Shown here: in pieces, positions 44,271 to 55,459 of the stretch | Position numbering within the stretch: position 1 is the stretch's first letter | Layout: each line of letters begins with the position of its first letter | Translations under genes and position numbers: made by a program | From: Stemphylium vesicarium | Lineage: Eukaryota > Ascomycota > Dothideomycetes > Pleosporales > Pleosporaceae | DNA length: 64,000 nucleotides | Reading direction: 5' to 3' | Assembly (NCBI GenBank): GCA_004380135.1 | Contig: QXCR01000096.1 | Location: 62,001-126,000, forward strand | Notes under the pieces: generated by a model | What the model was told of the DNA's origin: nothing | What the model saw: only the letters and a program-made list of their open reading frames with translations | The model's database searches: none

Positions 44271-44840
44271 ATGACGCCTGAACCCCCCGCGGCGAAAGTC
44301 GCCCGTCAAGAAGCCGACCTAACACATCTCCAAATCGAGCTCGCGCAAGAAAAAACAGCACACGCCGCCACGAAACAACAACTCGCGTCGCTGCAGGGTC
44401 TGCACAGAGCACAGGCTGCGACCATCGTCTCGCAGGATGGTATGATAGCGGATGTTATCAGACGGCATCCGGAGGAGGTGCAGAGGATACAGACGTTTGG
44501 AAGGGGGGCTGAGGAGGAAAGGTTGAGGGTTGTGGAGATGCATGGGCATGGGGGTGGGATGGGGGTGAGTGGAGCGGGCATGGGTGGAATGGGTATGGGT
44601 AGGAATATGGGTATGATGGGTGTAGGTAGGGCTATGGAGATGGGCATGGGTATGGGTATGGGCAATGGAAGTGGGATGGGCAATAGCATGGGTATGGGAA
44701 ATGAAGGTGGGATGGGCGGGATGGGCATGGGTATGAGTATAGGTATGGGCGAAGGAAGGGGAAGGGGGCCGGAGATTTTGCAGGCTGAGGGGAGTGGAAG
44801 TGGTAGAGGGAGGGGACGGAGGCAGCGTGGAGGAAGTTGA
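44271..44840 (+). CDS. coiled-coil protein with Gly/Met-rich repeats
   Basis: Intronless 189-codon ORF with a good start context (CGCAAAATGACG). Residues ~15-75 are a Glu/Gln/Ala-rich coiled coil (LTHLQIELAQEKTAHAATKQ). From about residue 90 to 160 the protein is almost only Gly and Met with a few Asn/Ser/Arg (GMGMGMGNGSGMGNSMGMGN), encoded by imperfect GGTATG/GGGATG repeats. The end is RG-rich (GSGRGRGRRQRGG), an RGG-like tail of the kind that binds RNA. No known family. A protein joining a coiled coil, a flexible GM tract and an RGG tail could take part in condensates, but this is inference only. The opposite strand is also open over the whole length because of the repeat. Confidence 0.6.
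   Translation: MTPEPPAAKVARQEADLTHLQIELAQEKTAHAATKQQLASLQGLHRAQAATIVSQDGMIADVIRRHPEEVQRIQTFGRGAEEERLRVVEMHGHGGGMGVSGAGMGGMGMGRNMGMMGVGRAMEMGMGMGMGNGSGMGNSMGMGNEGGMGGMGMGMSIGMGEGRGRGPEILQAEGSGSGRGRGRRQRGGS
44560..44760. repeat. imperfect ATGGGT/ATGGGC minisatellite inside the gene
   Basis: Roughly 200 bases of degenerate hexamer units (GGTATG, GGGATG, GGCATG) encode the Gly/Met tract. Such repeats change length easily by slippage. Confidence 0.6.
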
Positions 44841-45070
44841 TGCAAGATGGGTGGCTGCATGGGATGTTTATGAGATGGCTTGATGGGCGGGCTTCATCAT
44901 GCGTCGGTATGGTATTGATGGGAAAGTGGCACGTTTAGCGATGCACGCATATTCTCAGGTTGAGAGAATGATACCAGGATATTGTTTAAAATTGGTAACA
45001 AAACTATGTACAGACAAAGAAGAGAAAAGAGCCCAATGTTGCCATCGTAGCCGCCGTCCAGGCCCGCTGC

Positions 45071-45822
45071 TTAAGCACTTCCACCAAGCGCCTTGGTGAT
45101 GTACTGAGTACCCAGGTTCTGCGTAGGCGTATCACGAGGGTACTGAAGATGCTGAGCATTGATACCTTGTCCATGAGTAGTATCACAGACACCATCGCCC
45201 TAAAGCACATTCAAAGTCAGCAAAAGAGTTCGCGCCTGCAGAATCCAGCGATCAAACTTACAAAGATGCAAACATCCAACGTCTTGCCAACCCAGTTGTT
45301 CGGAATTCCCGTTCCAAACCTCCCCGAAAGGCCACTAACATTCTTGGTAGTAGTTCCCCCGTTGTTATCAACATTGCACGCCAGCCCCGATTTATGCGCG
45401 GGGTCACCGATCAGGAAAACGCCCTTGACGGCATCGAACGACGCGCCTGTGAGTTCAGACATGGCATTCACAGTCGCCTGCGCGCCCTGCGAGTAGCCCT
45501 CGAGGATGAAGCACTCGTTCGGCGAGGAGCGTAGGGTGTTTGTCACCTTGTTGACGATGTCGCGGGTACCCGCGGCAGAGTTCTGGCTGAAGCCTGCAGC
45601 GTAGACGGTGTTGTAGACTTTTCCGCCTGGAAGGGCGGATTGCACGCGTTGATTCATGGTGCGGAAGCCCGAGGATTCGCCTTGGGGTTCGCCGGTGCCC
45701 CGCGTGTTGATAATGGTGTACGAGGGGCAGGCGCTGGAGGCTGCGCGTTTGACATCGTCGACGGGGGCGGCGGAGGTCAGGGCCAGGAGGGGGACTGCGG
45801 TGATGAAGGTTGAGAAACGCAT
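45071..45822 (-). CDS. cutinase
   Basis: Two exons (45822-45262, 45199-45071), with a 62-nt intron (GTAAGT), give 229 aa, the normal cutinase length. The ATG at 45822 starts a signal peptide (MRFSTFITAVPLLALTSAAP), and a later KR site may end a short propeptide. Catalytic serine is in EGYSQGAQAT. The Asp lies in GDGVCD at the start of exon 2 and the His in INAQHLQYP, completing the Ser-Asp-His triad. Paired cysteines around these sites match known disulphides. Secreted serine esterase that hydrolyses cutin of the plant cuticle. The gene is intact. Confidence 0.95.
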
Positions 45823-45931
45823 TCTGGATTGTGTTGATGTGATGTAGTTCGGCAAAGGAGAAGTGTAGGCTATAGTGAGACAGTTGGATGCTGGTTGAGA
45901 TGATGGCTGGTCCGTAGAAGGATTCTTCGAC

Positions 45932-45941
45932 TCTTTATATG
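45932..45941 (-). promoter_or_regulatory. TATA box of the cutinase gene
   Basis: The minus strand reads ATATAAAGAG about 110 bases before the cutinase ATG, a good core-promoter match. Confidence 0.5.
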
Positions 45942-47834
45942 TTGATTTGCCGATGCGGTCCTCTGCATTTGATATGTTATGCTGCCATTTCATCACGCCT
46001 CGGTATGTGATTTCGGCGCGTTTCACTAGACGATCGTCAGGCAGACTAGGACTTGTCTGTTAAGACATACATACCAATACCGAGCTAGAACGCTGGGATT
46101 GTCTACAGGGAGGACGCGGGCCCTACCGGCAGTAGTGCGGTTTCGTAGTCTTCATCGGCGACCGGCCGAACGGCTGCCATTGTGACAGCGGCTGTGAAGA
46201 TGATATCGTAGAAAGACTTGAATTTTCCAGCCTCATCTCATTTTCCGTGTTGTTACGAGGTTTGGAGACGTCAAGCACCGATGTCTGATCAGTGTGGTGA
46301 GTATCATCGAGGTCCAGCAGGGTTACACAGCATTGTTGCGACATCTACCATGCCCATCCCGCCCCGAAAGTGGCGCAATATGGAAACTCGGAATGATAGC
46401 GCAAGTCCTAAAAGCAATGGAACTTTCCATGCCCTTGACTAGAAACCCGTCAATGTAGTCCATTGTGTAACGCGCCTCCAATGATATCGCAAGTCGCACT
46501 GAACGTGCTTCGGGGAATTGTTCCATTGCGGCGAAAGCGTCTCCATGTTAGCCGTCCCTCCCAGTCCAGATCGTGCTGGATCGGCAACGAAAACCCACAT
46601 TGGTCCGCGTGGGTTAGAAATAAGGCGACCACGTACCTGCTCCTTGTGGCTTGAGGCAGATGGATGGAGAAACGCCGGCATGTATGCCCCCTTGTCCTTG
46701 ATCGACACCAGGCCTCGGTTGCAAGGCACTGGAGATTACATACTAGGGACGTTGGAGACGGGAATAGAAAGTGGAAAGAAGCAAAGATGTGGTGCGATTA
46801 CATCCCGAGGCTGTTGTGTACCAAGGACGCCTATGACGTTGAGCGATACACCACATCGGTCGGAAAATTCAAATTGGAAAAATAATCACCAACGGCAAAC
46901 AGACGTGTCTTTGTCTCGCAAGTCGGGATGGAGCATATTACTCCTTCGAGCACTGATGATCGCTGTGGGTCTCATGATGTTTCCGATGCGTTCTAGCGCC
47001 ACGCTTGACGGGGTCAAGCGCCCGCGGACCTGGAGTATGACCTACAATCGGCAGTAGGTCGCCCGAGTCAATAGTGACGATCACCATCAATCCTGGCCAT
47101 CGTTTGGACTGATCTGGCTGCCGGCATTTATCCGCAGACTGGAAAGCAGGAATGCCGATGCCCTTCGCTTTCGCATTCCCTGCATCGCATCGTTCGCCGA
47201 TGTCGTGCGGGGGTCTGCAGACTACTGAGTAGTCAGGCACTCGTTTGTGCCTGTCCTCAAGAAACGGTGATTCATTGTACGTTCGTCTAGTGGAAGATGA
47301 GCTACCACAGCGCTTTGCTTGTGCGGTCATAATGGGGCCGCGGCTCAGTACTGAGGAATCTCACAGATTCGCGAAACAAGCTGCAAGGCGATGCACTTCA
47401 GGTTGATCAGTCGTTCTCAGTTGCATACGCATCGCATTCTTGCCTTTGATCCGAAGACTATTAACATAATAGTATAAGTGAATGTTCTCTAGTGTAGTCG
47501 AAAAGGTGACGTTCAGATCTCTGATTAGCGTTCGGACATGCCACCGAAACTTAGTAGCACGTAAGTGTATTCGAGAACACATGTCAAACTCTAAAAGATC
47601 CGGCAGATAGTAAACTTTAAATGTGGTATATTCTGGACGGAGCTTGTTTCCCCGCTCTTCAAAGAGAATGGATCTCGAGAAGGTCTCGGAGACCACTCAG
47701 TTACTAACCGTAGGCTCGCCAATCTTCCTGCAAATGGACACGGAAAGAAACATCCGCTGTTGGAAGTGTCATGAACAGAAATCGGTGTCTTATAATTCGT
47801 CATTGCCTGTAGTGTAGGCATTGTGTTGGCCGGT
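45942..47834. other. 1.9 kb without a recognised gene
   Basis: Upstream region of the cutinase gene and 3' flank of the second FAD oxidoreductase. ORFs of up to 179 codons are present on both strands but none resembles a known protein or shows phase-compatible introns. Confidence 0.4.
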
Positions 47835-49400
47835 CTAAGGTGTGCCAGCCTTTGACTCTACAGCGAAGAGCTTGTTGAACATGTTCTGCGGGTCGTACTT
47901 TGCCTTCAACTCCTGCAGGCGATCGTAGTTGTTGCTAAAGACGTCTTTGGAATTTCCTTCATACTCTATGCATCGTTAGCGGCGTCACTTCCAGTAGCTG
48001 TCGGGCATGCGAGATACTCGAAGACGTCGCTCACGGTCGTAGTTTCCATACACCATCGTCGCTCCATGAGTGCCTCTCTTTCCAACCCACCCGTCATTAC
48101 TCTCACCTGCTTCCGCGCCCCCGCGCTGGAGCTCTTCTTTGAACAAAAGCGCAACTTCTCTTGACCACTGTCTACAGTTGTGGTCGTTCTGCTCGTTCCA
48201 CCACATTGGTACGATAGCCACATTGAAATGCAGCCCACGGTTTGCGAACGCCATATCCGAATTCGTCACTTCAACAATCTTTGTCGCGTCGAGCAGTTCG
48301 ACCATGATTTGTGAGCCAACTGCATCTGGCGTCTCGTCTGTGAACTTTGTGTATGTCTCTAAGACCGATAATACGAATTCAGTCCGAAGGGGAAGCTCGA
48401 ATCCAGCACCCTTGATAGAGACGCGTGCGCCGATAGGAAGACCCATGAGCTTGTTCGCCTTGGCATAGGGCGTCATGACTATTGTATTGATCACCGGCTG
48501 GAGCGCTGTTGTGTCCTTGAACATCTCTTTCCCCTGTTCTTCGGGTCCATGGTAGAAAGCCGCGACGAAGAATAAGATCTGACCCCCCGCAGGTGGTGGT
48601 CTGACGAAGCCAATAGCGCTCGCTGCCTTCTCAAACGCTTTAGTGACACCGTCTTCGTCGGGCATGAAGATGACGTTGCAGGCCTCGACGGCTTTGCCGA
48701 TGATCTCAGGTACCGGTGGGAACATCATGAATCCAGCCCACAGGTCGCCCGTCTCGTTGGCTTGGAAAACGAATTCGATGCCGACACCAAAGTTTTGGCC
48801 TGCGCCTCTAAGAGCCCAGAAGAGATCCTGGTACTCTTCGTTAGAGGCTTTGACGATTATTTCATCCGCAAGGACGACAGTGCATGAGATCAGGTTGTCA
48901 ATGACCAAGCCATGTTTGACCGTTGATAAACCAAAGCCACCACCAAAAGTGAGACCGCCCACTCCGGTATCCGAGACGGTGCCACCGACAGCTGCGAGGC
49001 CGTATGGCGCGAGTGCTGCGTCGATATCACCCCATACTGCGCCTTCACCCACTGTAATTGTCTTGGCCTCGATGTTGACATCGGTAGTGCGCATGTACGT
49101 GTTCAGATCGATGAGCAAGCCGCCGTTGGTTGAAGATGCACCGGCTGTGGAACGGCCACCTCCTTTGACGGCGATGTCGAGATCATGGTCTGAGGCATAT
49201 TTGAGCGTAATTGAGATTGCTTCAGCTGACTTCGAAATCAAACATGCTCCCGCAGGCTTTTCGGCAGCGCGCGACCATCGACGGATATAATTTGTATACG
49301 AGTCTTCCTCATTTGGTGTCACCAATTGGGCATCGGTATGACTGAGTAGTCCTTGGAGTGCTTCTATATCATCATTATTAATCGAGCGCTTTGGCAGCAT
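47835..49400 (-). CDS. FAD-binding oxidoreductase (BBE-like), altered flavin site
   Basis: Two exons (49400-48035, 47965-47835), with a 69-nt intron (GTGAGC donor, CTAAC branch), give 498 aa. There is no signal peptide, so a cytosolic enzyme is likely, unlike the secreted paralogue at 9.9 kb. The PCMH-type FAD domain is clear: LDIAVKGGGRSTAGASSTN, TVGEGAVWGDIDAALAPYGL, VGGTVSDTGVGGLTFGGGFG, and DLFWALRGAGQNFGV. The C-terminal exon reads NYDRLQELKAKYDPQNMFN, the standard BBE end. At residue 83 the histidine normally found in GGGHS is Arg (codon at 49152-49154), so covalent flavin attachment through that His should be lost. The gene is otherwise intact. Substrate unknown. Confidence 0.92.
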
Positions 49401-50696
49401 CGTGATGAGAGCTGAGACGTAACTGCTGGGATCGGGCTGAGTGATGTTCTACAACATCCAGAGCGCATGTCGCTAAGCATACTTCTACCTTGCGCCTTGG
49501 CCCATGTTGCGACCGCACTATAAAGGGTCCCGTCTTACACGGACTTGGGAAAGGGAAGTAAGGCTTTTGTGAGGCGTCTCAAGGCGTAAGCTTACCAATG
49601 TGCTGGTCGTCAGCAAGGTGGGGAAAGAGCGTATAGTAGGCGCACATGTCGTCTACCGCATCCCTTGGCGATTATATCCAAGATAGCACGCTCTACGAAT
49701 GTCTTATGTTACATCACACCACACCATCATTGAGGTTTTGCTGTCGCCTTGGCATCCCTGTGATGCTGCTCTTCTCTGCCCGCTAAAGACCCATTCGAGC
49801 CATTTTCTCCTCCTCTTTGCCTCGGTACCGATATGGGGAGCGCTGAGAGTGATGTCTCACTACTGTTGACTCTTTTTGAACGGTGTCCTGTTCGTACACG
49901 TGGTTAGCAATCATTTCCACGAGCCTAGCAGCTCGTGTCTCTAATTTGCGGTCGTAAGCTTTATTGTTGCTGGAAGAAAAAGAATTGTCGAGGTGAGTGT
50001 TATGTATCCATATGAAGGCGTCCGTGATCAAAGCCCTCACTCTATAATGCGGTATCGGTAACACTTCATCATGTCCTCACTCTCCCCGCAGTTTAATCGG
50101 CTCTGTTTTGCGTAGGACGCAAGAGGCAGGTACTTTCGGGGAGAATTTGCAAGCAATTGTGCTTATGGCTAACGACGCGTTGAAAGTTCGGGGACAATAT
50201 ATGGCTAGATCATGCGGTACACCGCTATGAGTCTTTTGGAGTCAACCATTTGCGCAGCGTTCGCATCGCTCCATGTTGCCGGCACGGGAACGAAGTATGG
50301 TGGCTTTTTGGAGCTGCGACTAGGGCGCTAAACCGGAGATAAGGGTCTGGCGTGCTAGCGTGTGGGTAGTGTAGAAAGAGCGTCCCATTGTGCGCGATGC
50401 GGTAAAGTGTTTGCGATATCTCGGTGCGATGTTCGACAGGTCAAAGTGTTGCCTGTGGGTTTAGCCCATCCCACAGCCTTCTCACTGGAGAGATCCAAGT
50501 GTACTATGCTGCAGTTGCAGCAATGCATACACTAACCACGAGACAAATAAAAAATGGTATGGAAGGGAATGTTGGAACCCAAATATGAATTCATGTAATC
50601 ACTCCATGATTAGAGCATGTTCTGCCTAGCCAACCACTGGTCGCACATAGGACAAGCCCTAGCGCGGCTGGGGAAGCACTGAAGTCATATCTGCGC
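49401..50696. other. 1.3 kb without a recognised gene
   Basis: Contains promoter sequence of the FAD oxidoreductase and nothing else I can recognise. Confidence 0.4.
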
Positions 50697-52160
50697 ATGA
50701 TCCATGGTACTCATGCCTAGGCAACAACAGCCATTTTCCACAAGTACACCGACTTTCGCACTGTCTCGCCGGATAACACACACGGAATTCTGCGCTTTCA
50801 CGCCCTCACTTCTTGCATCCTGGAGAGCAACTGCCCTCCCGGGTTTATCGACGATCTTAGGTATGCCGACCCGTCCAAGTATCATCCCCATGACGCTCTG
50901 ATCCTAAAGCATTTTCCCGACAAAGGCCTTGCTGGCTTTACTAGATACTATCACTGGTATGAAATGGCACTCTTGCAAGACTTGGAAGTGGCGCTCCCGC
51001 GTATCCCGTGGCCACTTCCTCCACCTCGACCGCGCGAGCAATTAGAAGCAGGTGCAGAAGAATGGAGATCTGCGACGCTGCGATACATCGACACACGCCC
51101 CAACATGTACGGTCCCGCGGCCCCCGAACGCGAGCATCCACCTCCTAATCTTTCTGCCGACCGAACCGCTCGCGTTTGCTTCCATCGTGCACTGGACGTC
51201 AACGAGCTGCTCTAATATTTGCTCCGAGAGGCGACACCACGGACCCAGTACGCTGCTTGGGCAGTGTCAGATCGATGGGAAGAAATGGTAACCTATATCC
51301 TTCAAAACTGTTTCCGCGAGCCACATCCGTGCGCACCCATCGAATACGGTCAGCTTATAGAACGCGAACTCGAGTGGCTACAACCGTCGGCGAGCGAGAT
51401 CGCGTGTTTTGAATCGAATCTCGAAGAGTTAGCACAAGAAGGGACGCTGATTGAGCAAGGGGATGTACGAAAGTTGTCGCGCTTCTTCTGTCCGGCACAT
51501 CTGACGCAAGGAAAAAAGCTGCCACGCTCGGCTTACGATCTTTTTCGTACATTCTGTCAGCATCAATGTCATCCCGATAGCTTAGCAGCACTTCCTCCCC
51601 GAACAGATGGCCCGCATTAGCTGGACCTGACTCAGCTACAAGTGAATCTCCACTTTGTAGACCTGTTCCAAGACTTTCTACAGTTAACCCAGGGTACTTG
51701 TGAGATTGCTGTAAAGCCTCATCTGGATCAACATCTCAGGGATCAGACATGGTTGACCACTCCCGTCCCTGGCAACCTGGTACAGTCAATGTTTCTCACC
51801 CAACCACCATGCAAGGCCTTAGGCCTTTACTTGCCAAGCTTGGAAGGTGGAGGGCTGTCGCTGGTGACCAGAGTTCAGAATGAGAGCGGCATCCGCATTG
51901 GGGGCCTTGTAAAGGAGATCCAGGAACACATCCCCACGGCCGTTGAGATCTGGCGAGCTCGAACACAAAATATGCGACAGCGCATCGTAGCAAAACCATG
52001 GACGGCTATGTCGTCCCGATACAAATCCGAGTGCTGGTGCGTTCCAGGATACCCAAAGCTGATCATTTTCCTGGAATCCATGGACCAATCTACTCCGGCA
52101 TTTGGCCAAATTACCTATTTCAACAGCCACTATTTTGTCGGCAAGTGCAAACAGGAATGA
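50697..52160 (+). pseudogene. unrecognised family, copy 1, three in-frame stops
   Basis: A single frame runs from ATG 50697 to the TGA at 52158-52160 (about 488 codons) with three internal stops: TAG 50718-50720, TAA 51213-51215, TAG 51618-51620. The protein quality of the frame is good throughout: FIDDLRYADPSKYHPHDALI early, CAPIEYGQLIERELEWLQ in the middle, and TQPPCKALGLYLPSLEGG and CVPGYPKLIIFLESM near the end. The middle and end match copy 2 (61.2-62.7 kb) and copy 3 (63.2 kb on). The TAG at 51618 stands where the other copies have Trp (WLDL). I do not recognise the family. The first stop might instead belong to an intron end (CCTAG), so the true start is uncertain. Confidence 0.65.
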
Positions 52161-54141
52161 CAAGAGGAGGTATGAGTTTGACGGGTCATTTGTGGTGGAC
52201 TTAAGTCTCAAGTACTGATCCTGGGATAATTTTCTTATGCTTGTCGTGTTCGATAAGAATGAAATCTTGTCCACATTGCCACCTCAGACATACCCAACAT
52301 GTGTACATTCGTCGTGACGATCGGACCACCTAGCCAAGACGTCACTTCACGTCACTACAGAGCTACAGAGCGATAGACCCATACTGCCCCGCCGCAATCG
52401 AAGCAGCCTGTCGTCGAGCTCAACATGACGGCATGCTGGCAATCGAAGATAGAACCGCAACACGTAAGGCACATCTCTGACCAAAGTTTCCATTATCACG
52501 TCCTCAGCGGAGTCGCACGCGGGTGTGTGAGACTCATCGCATCGATTGGAGCGTTATTGCGCGCTGGTGGTGGCCCCTCAATTTGTACTTTGACCACTGC
52601 CAGTTGTCCCCGACAGCAGTCGCCGCGCCTGCGACAGCGAGCAGTATGCCTCGTCGCCACCAGTGAGACAGCTCTGTCTACCCAGCAGCTTTTTGACGCG
52701 AGCGAAGGCCTTGACACTGTATGACACCTTCTCTCGCACACTTGTATAGCCCAGAGACAGTACTGACTTCCCATAGAGCATCGATTCCGCCCGTAACGCT
52801 TACGACCGACGCGATGCGAATGTAGCACGGGCTTATTCCTGGCCGCGACCGAGAGAGGGACGGGATGCGATAATTGCTGGGGAAAGTGTCAGTGAGTGCA
52901 TGTCACGCTGCCCTTGTGTCCCCCCCCCACCCCCCCCCCCCCCCGACCTTCTTTTCTGCCATGCTTGGTGCGTCGCAAGCTTTTTGGCCACCAGTCGCAC
53001 GGTGCGTTAATCCTTCAGAACTTCGTCTCCAACAGCACTCAGTAGTGTCGATAGTATTTCCCCGGTTCGCATAAACCGCAGAGCGTCGACGGGAAGAGTG
53101 GGCCGGCAGACTGGCGGGCTTGCGGGCTTCTGGTATGACAGCCATTGCGAGTGTCGCTTTAGGTTCTTGAGGGGCCGAGAAGCGTAGCGGAGTCTTTTCT
53201 TTGTGTCTTCCACGTCCGTACTCAAGAGTGCATTGTGCTTTCGAGGTTGTCGCGGCGCGCTCAAAGAAAGCTTTCCGCTGTCGTTAACATGCGTCCAGGA
53301 CGCGGCGGTGGCTGCAAATGCCTATTCTACTTCGCATAAGCCAAATAATTATTACTGAGACGTTGGCTTATATATCGAGTGAGTGGATGCAGACGTGGTA
53401 CGGACGAGTGCGGCCAAGTTTGGATGCAAGACGCCGCCACATGGGACGCGCAGCAGTTCCCCCGCGCCTGGCACGGTCACACGTGACCGTTGTTCCCCGC
53501 CGCCCTGGTCTCATGTCCAGCTCATCTCCGATACCCCGGACCATCTCCGAGGTCATCCCTCATATACGGGGACCCCACTATCAAGGCTGCATAAGGGACT
53601 GTGTGTATAATGTCGAACTGTGGCTATGAAGCTTTACACGTGACTAGTCTGCCCACAGGCCAAGGTTTAAGCTTGGCGTTGCGAAAGAAGAGTGTAGGAA
53701 GGAGTATCCTGGTGATGCACGGGTCTCGGAGATTTACCTTCGTACTAGGATCGTTCTCTGTCGGATTGACTGATACTAGACAATCGTCGTTAACGGTCCA
53801 ACCCCTGCCATCGAGATTGTGAATTGCATGTTACATATACATTGTGGTACAAGATGGAACGGGGATTCAACCTGTTGCGGTGCCTCAGTTGTAAAACGTC
53901 TTGTAAACCTAGAGATTCGATAGCACTGCAGTGCTGTCGTCCTCAATTAGCAATGGTTCCAGAGAAGTGTGTAGTTATTTGTCCTGTAGTCAGTCTATCT
54001 CGCCGCCGCATTAAGCCTGGAGCTGACAAGTTGGTGTGCATAGGAAGTAATTCACACGGAAACACGGGTCACGAGCGGCGATGTGTAAAGACAAGTGCGA
54101 GAAAATGGTATCGTAATCATATCTGTCTATCGTAATAACCC
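52161..54141. other. 2 kb without a recognised gene
   Basis: Holds a C-rich mononucleotide tract (52920-52944), and a near-palindrome GGTCACACGTGACC near 53476. Short ORFs only. Confidence 0.4.
52920..52944. repeat. poly-C tract
   Basis: Nine C, one A, then fifteen C. Length is likely variable and prone to sequencing error. Confidence 0.8.
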
Positions 54142-55459
54142 TCAAGCAGTGGTCTTTGACCAGACCAGACCTCCAGCGTGCGCACCAGTACCCTGCTCAA
54201 CGTACTTGCAAGTAGTGAAGCTCTCCCACAAGTCGCTGAAGAAGTTGCTCTTTTGCTGGATGTAGCGTTCACCGAGCAGAGGGGCAATGGCCCAGGTAGC
54301 CTCTTCCGCGTGGTAGAAAGGAATGCGACTGTGGGACATTAGCTGCAACTCGGAGTTCTGGAAGTAGTGGAAAACTTACGGGAACATGTGGTGGACGACG
54401 TGGTACTCAATGATGCCGTGGAAGATGTGGCGGCCGATGAAGCCGAATTCACGGTCGACGGTAGAGGCAGCGCCCTTGATGAAAGTCCAGTCTTCGGCCT
54501 CGTAGTGAGGCGCCTCCGGGTGTGTGTGGTGGAGGTATGTGATGGCGACTATAGCAAATTAGCTTCCACGTGTTACGGGTAAAAATTATGAAGAGCTTAC
54601 CGATCCAGTGGTTCATCCAAAGGTAAGGCAGACCGTATGCGAGGAGAGCAGTCGAGGTTCCAACGCTCCTGGAGGCGAGGTAAATCGCACTCATGGTGAG
54701 GGCAAGTCCAACGTTGCTAAGGGCCACAAAGGGTGCCTCAGATGGGGTGAAAACGTTGGAAGTCGGGTCCAGATGGCTTTGCTTGTAATCAGACGTAGAC
54801 TTGCGGTCGCCCTTAGTCAGACTCTTCACTCCAGCACCGGCGTTCATCAAGATGTAGGCGGGCCAGCCGAGAACCTGGTGGAAGATAAGAGCACCAATGG
54901 TGACAATTGGCGTGTCGGCGGCAGTGTGATCCATGATCTTCTCCAAAACGGAAGGCTTAGTCGTCTTGGCGTCGACATCAGACTTGCGGTGCGGGACGAA
55001 AACGGTGTCCTTCTCCATGTGGTTGTGGTAGCGATGATGACGTGCGTGGCTGAACTTCCAGCTGAAAAAAGGAACCATCAGCATGCTGTGCAGGAACCAG
55101 CCAGTCACGGCGTTGACGGTGAGGCTGTCGGAGAAGGAATCATGGCCGCAGTCGTGGGCGAGAATCCAGAGGCCAGTGAAGAAGCATCCTTGGACGAAGC
55201 TGTAAAGTGCCCAGAGGGGCACGGTAACGAACAACGAAGCATCCAGTTGAGAAAGCTTGACGGCGGAATAGAAGAGCGAGCTCACGATGATGAGATCGCG
55301 AACCACGTAAGAAAAGGATCGAATCATCGATCGCTCGAAGCACTTGGCTGGAATGGCATCCTTTAGGGTCTTGACGTCTGGAATTGGCTTGACGTCGGCC
55401 ACGGCTGTGAGCCGGGTCTTGACAGGAGCTGCCTGGACGCGGGAGGTCGTCGTAATCAT
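54142..55459 (-). CDS. delta-12 (oleate) fatty acid desaturase
   Basis: Three exons (55459-54601, 54548-54380, 54328-54142), with 52- and 51-nt introns, join in phase to 404 aa. It is an ER membrane di-iron desaturase that converts oleic to linoleic acid. The three histidine boxes are intact: HDCGH, HARHH and HVVHH (the last in exon 2, within YHVVHHMFPRIPFYHAEEAT). Membrane segments flank them in the usual order (FVTVPLWALYSFVQGCFFTG; GLALTMSAIYLASRSVG). The N-terminus is hydrophilic, without a fused cytochrome b5. Fungi often have a delta-12 and a delta-15/omega-3 paralogue; IPDVKTLKDAIPAKCFERS fits either, so the regiospecificity is less certain than the family. Confidence 0.92.

Noticed and set aside
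46518..47057. 179-codon plus-strand ORF
   Set aside because: No recognisable domain; overlaps ORFs of similar size in other frames in a gene-poor interval.
54608..55366. 252-codon plus-strand ORF
   Set aside because: Antisense of the desaturase, which has three intact histidine boxes on the minus strand.
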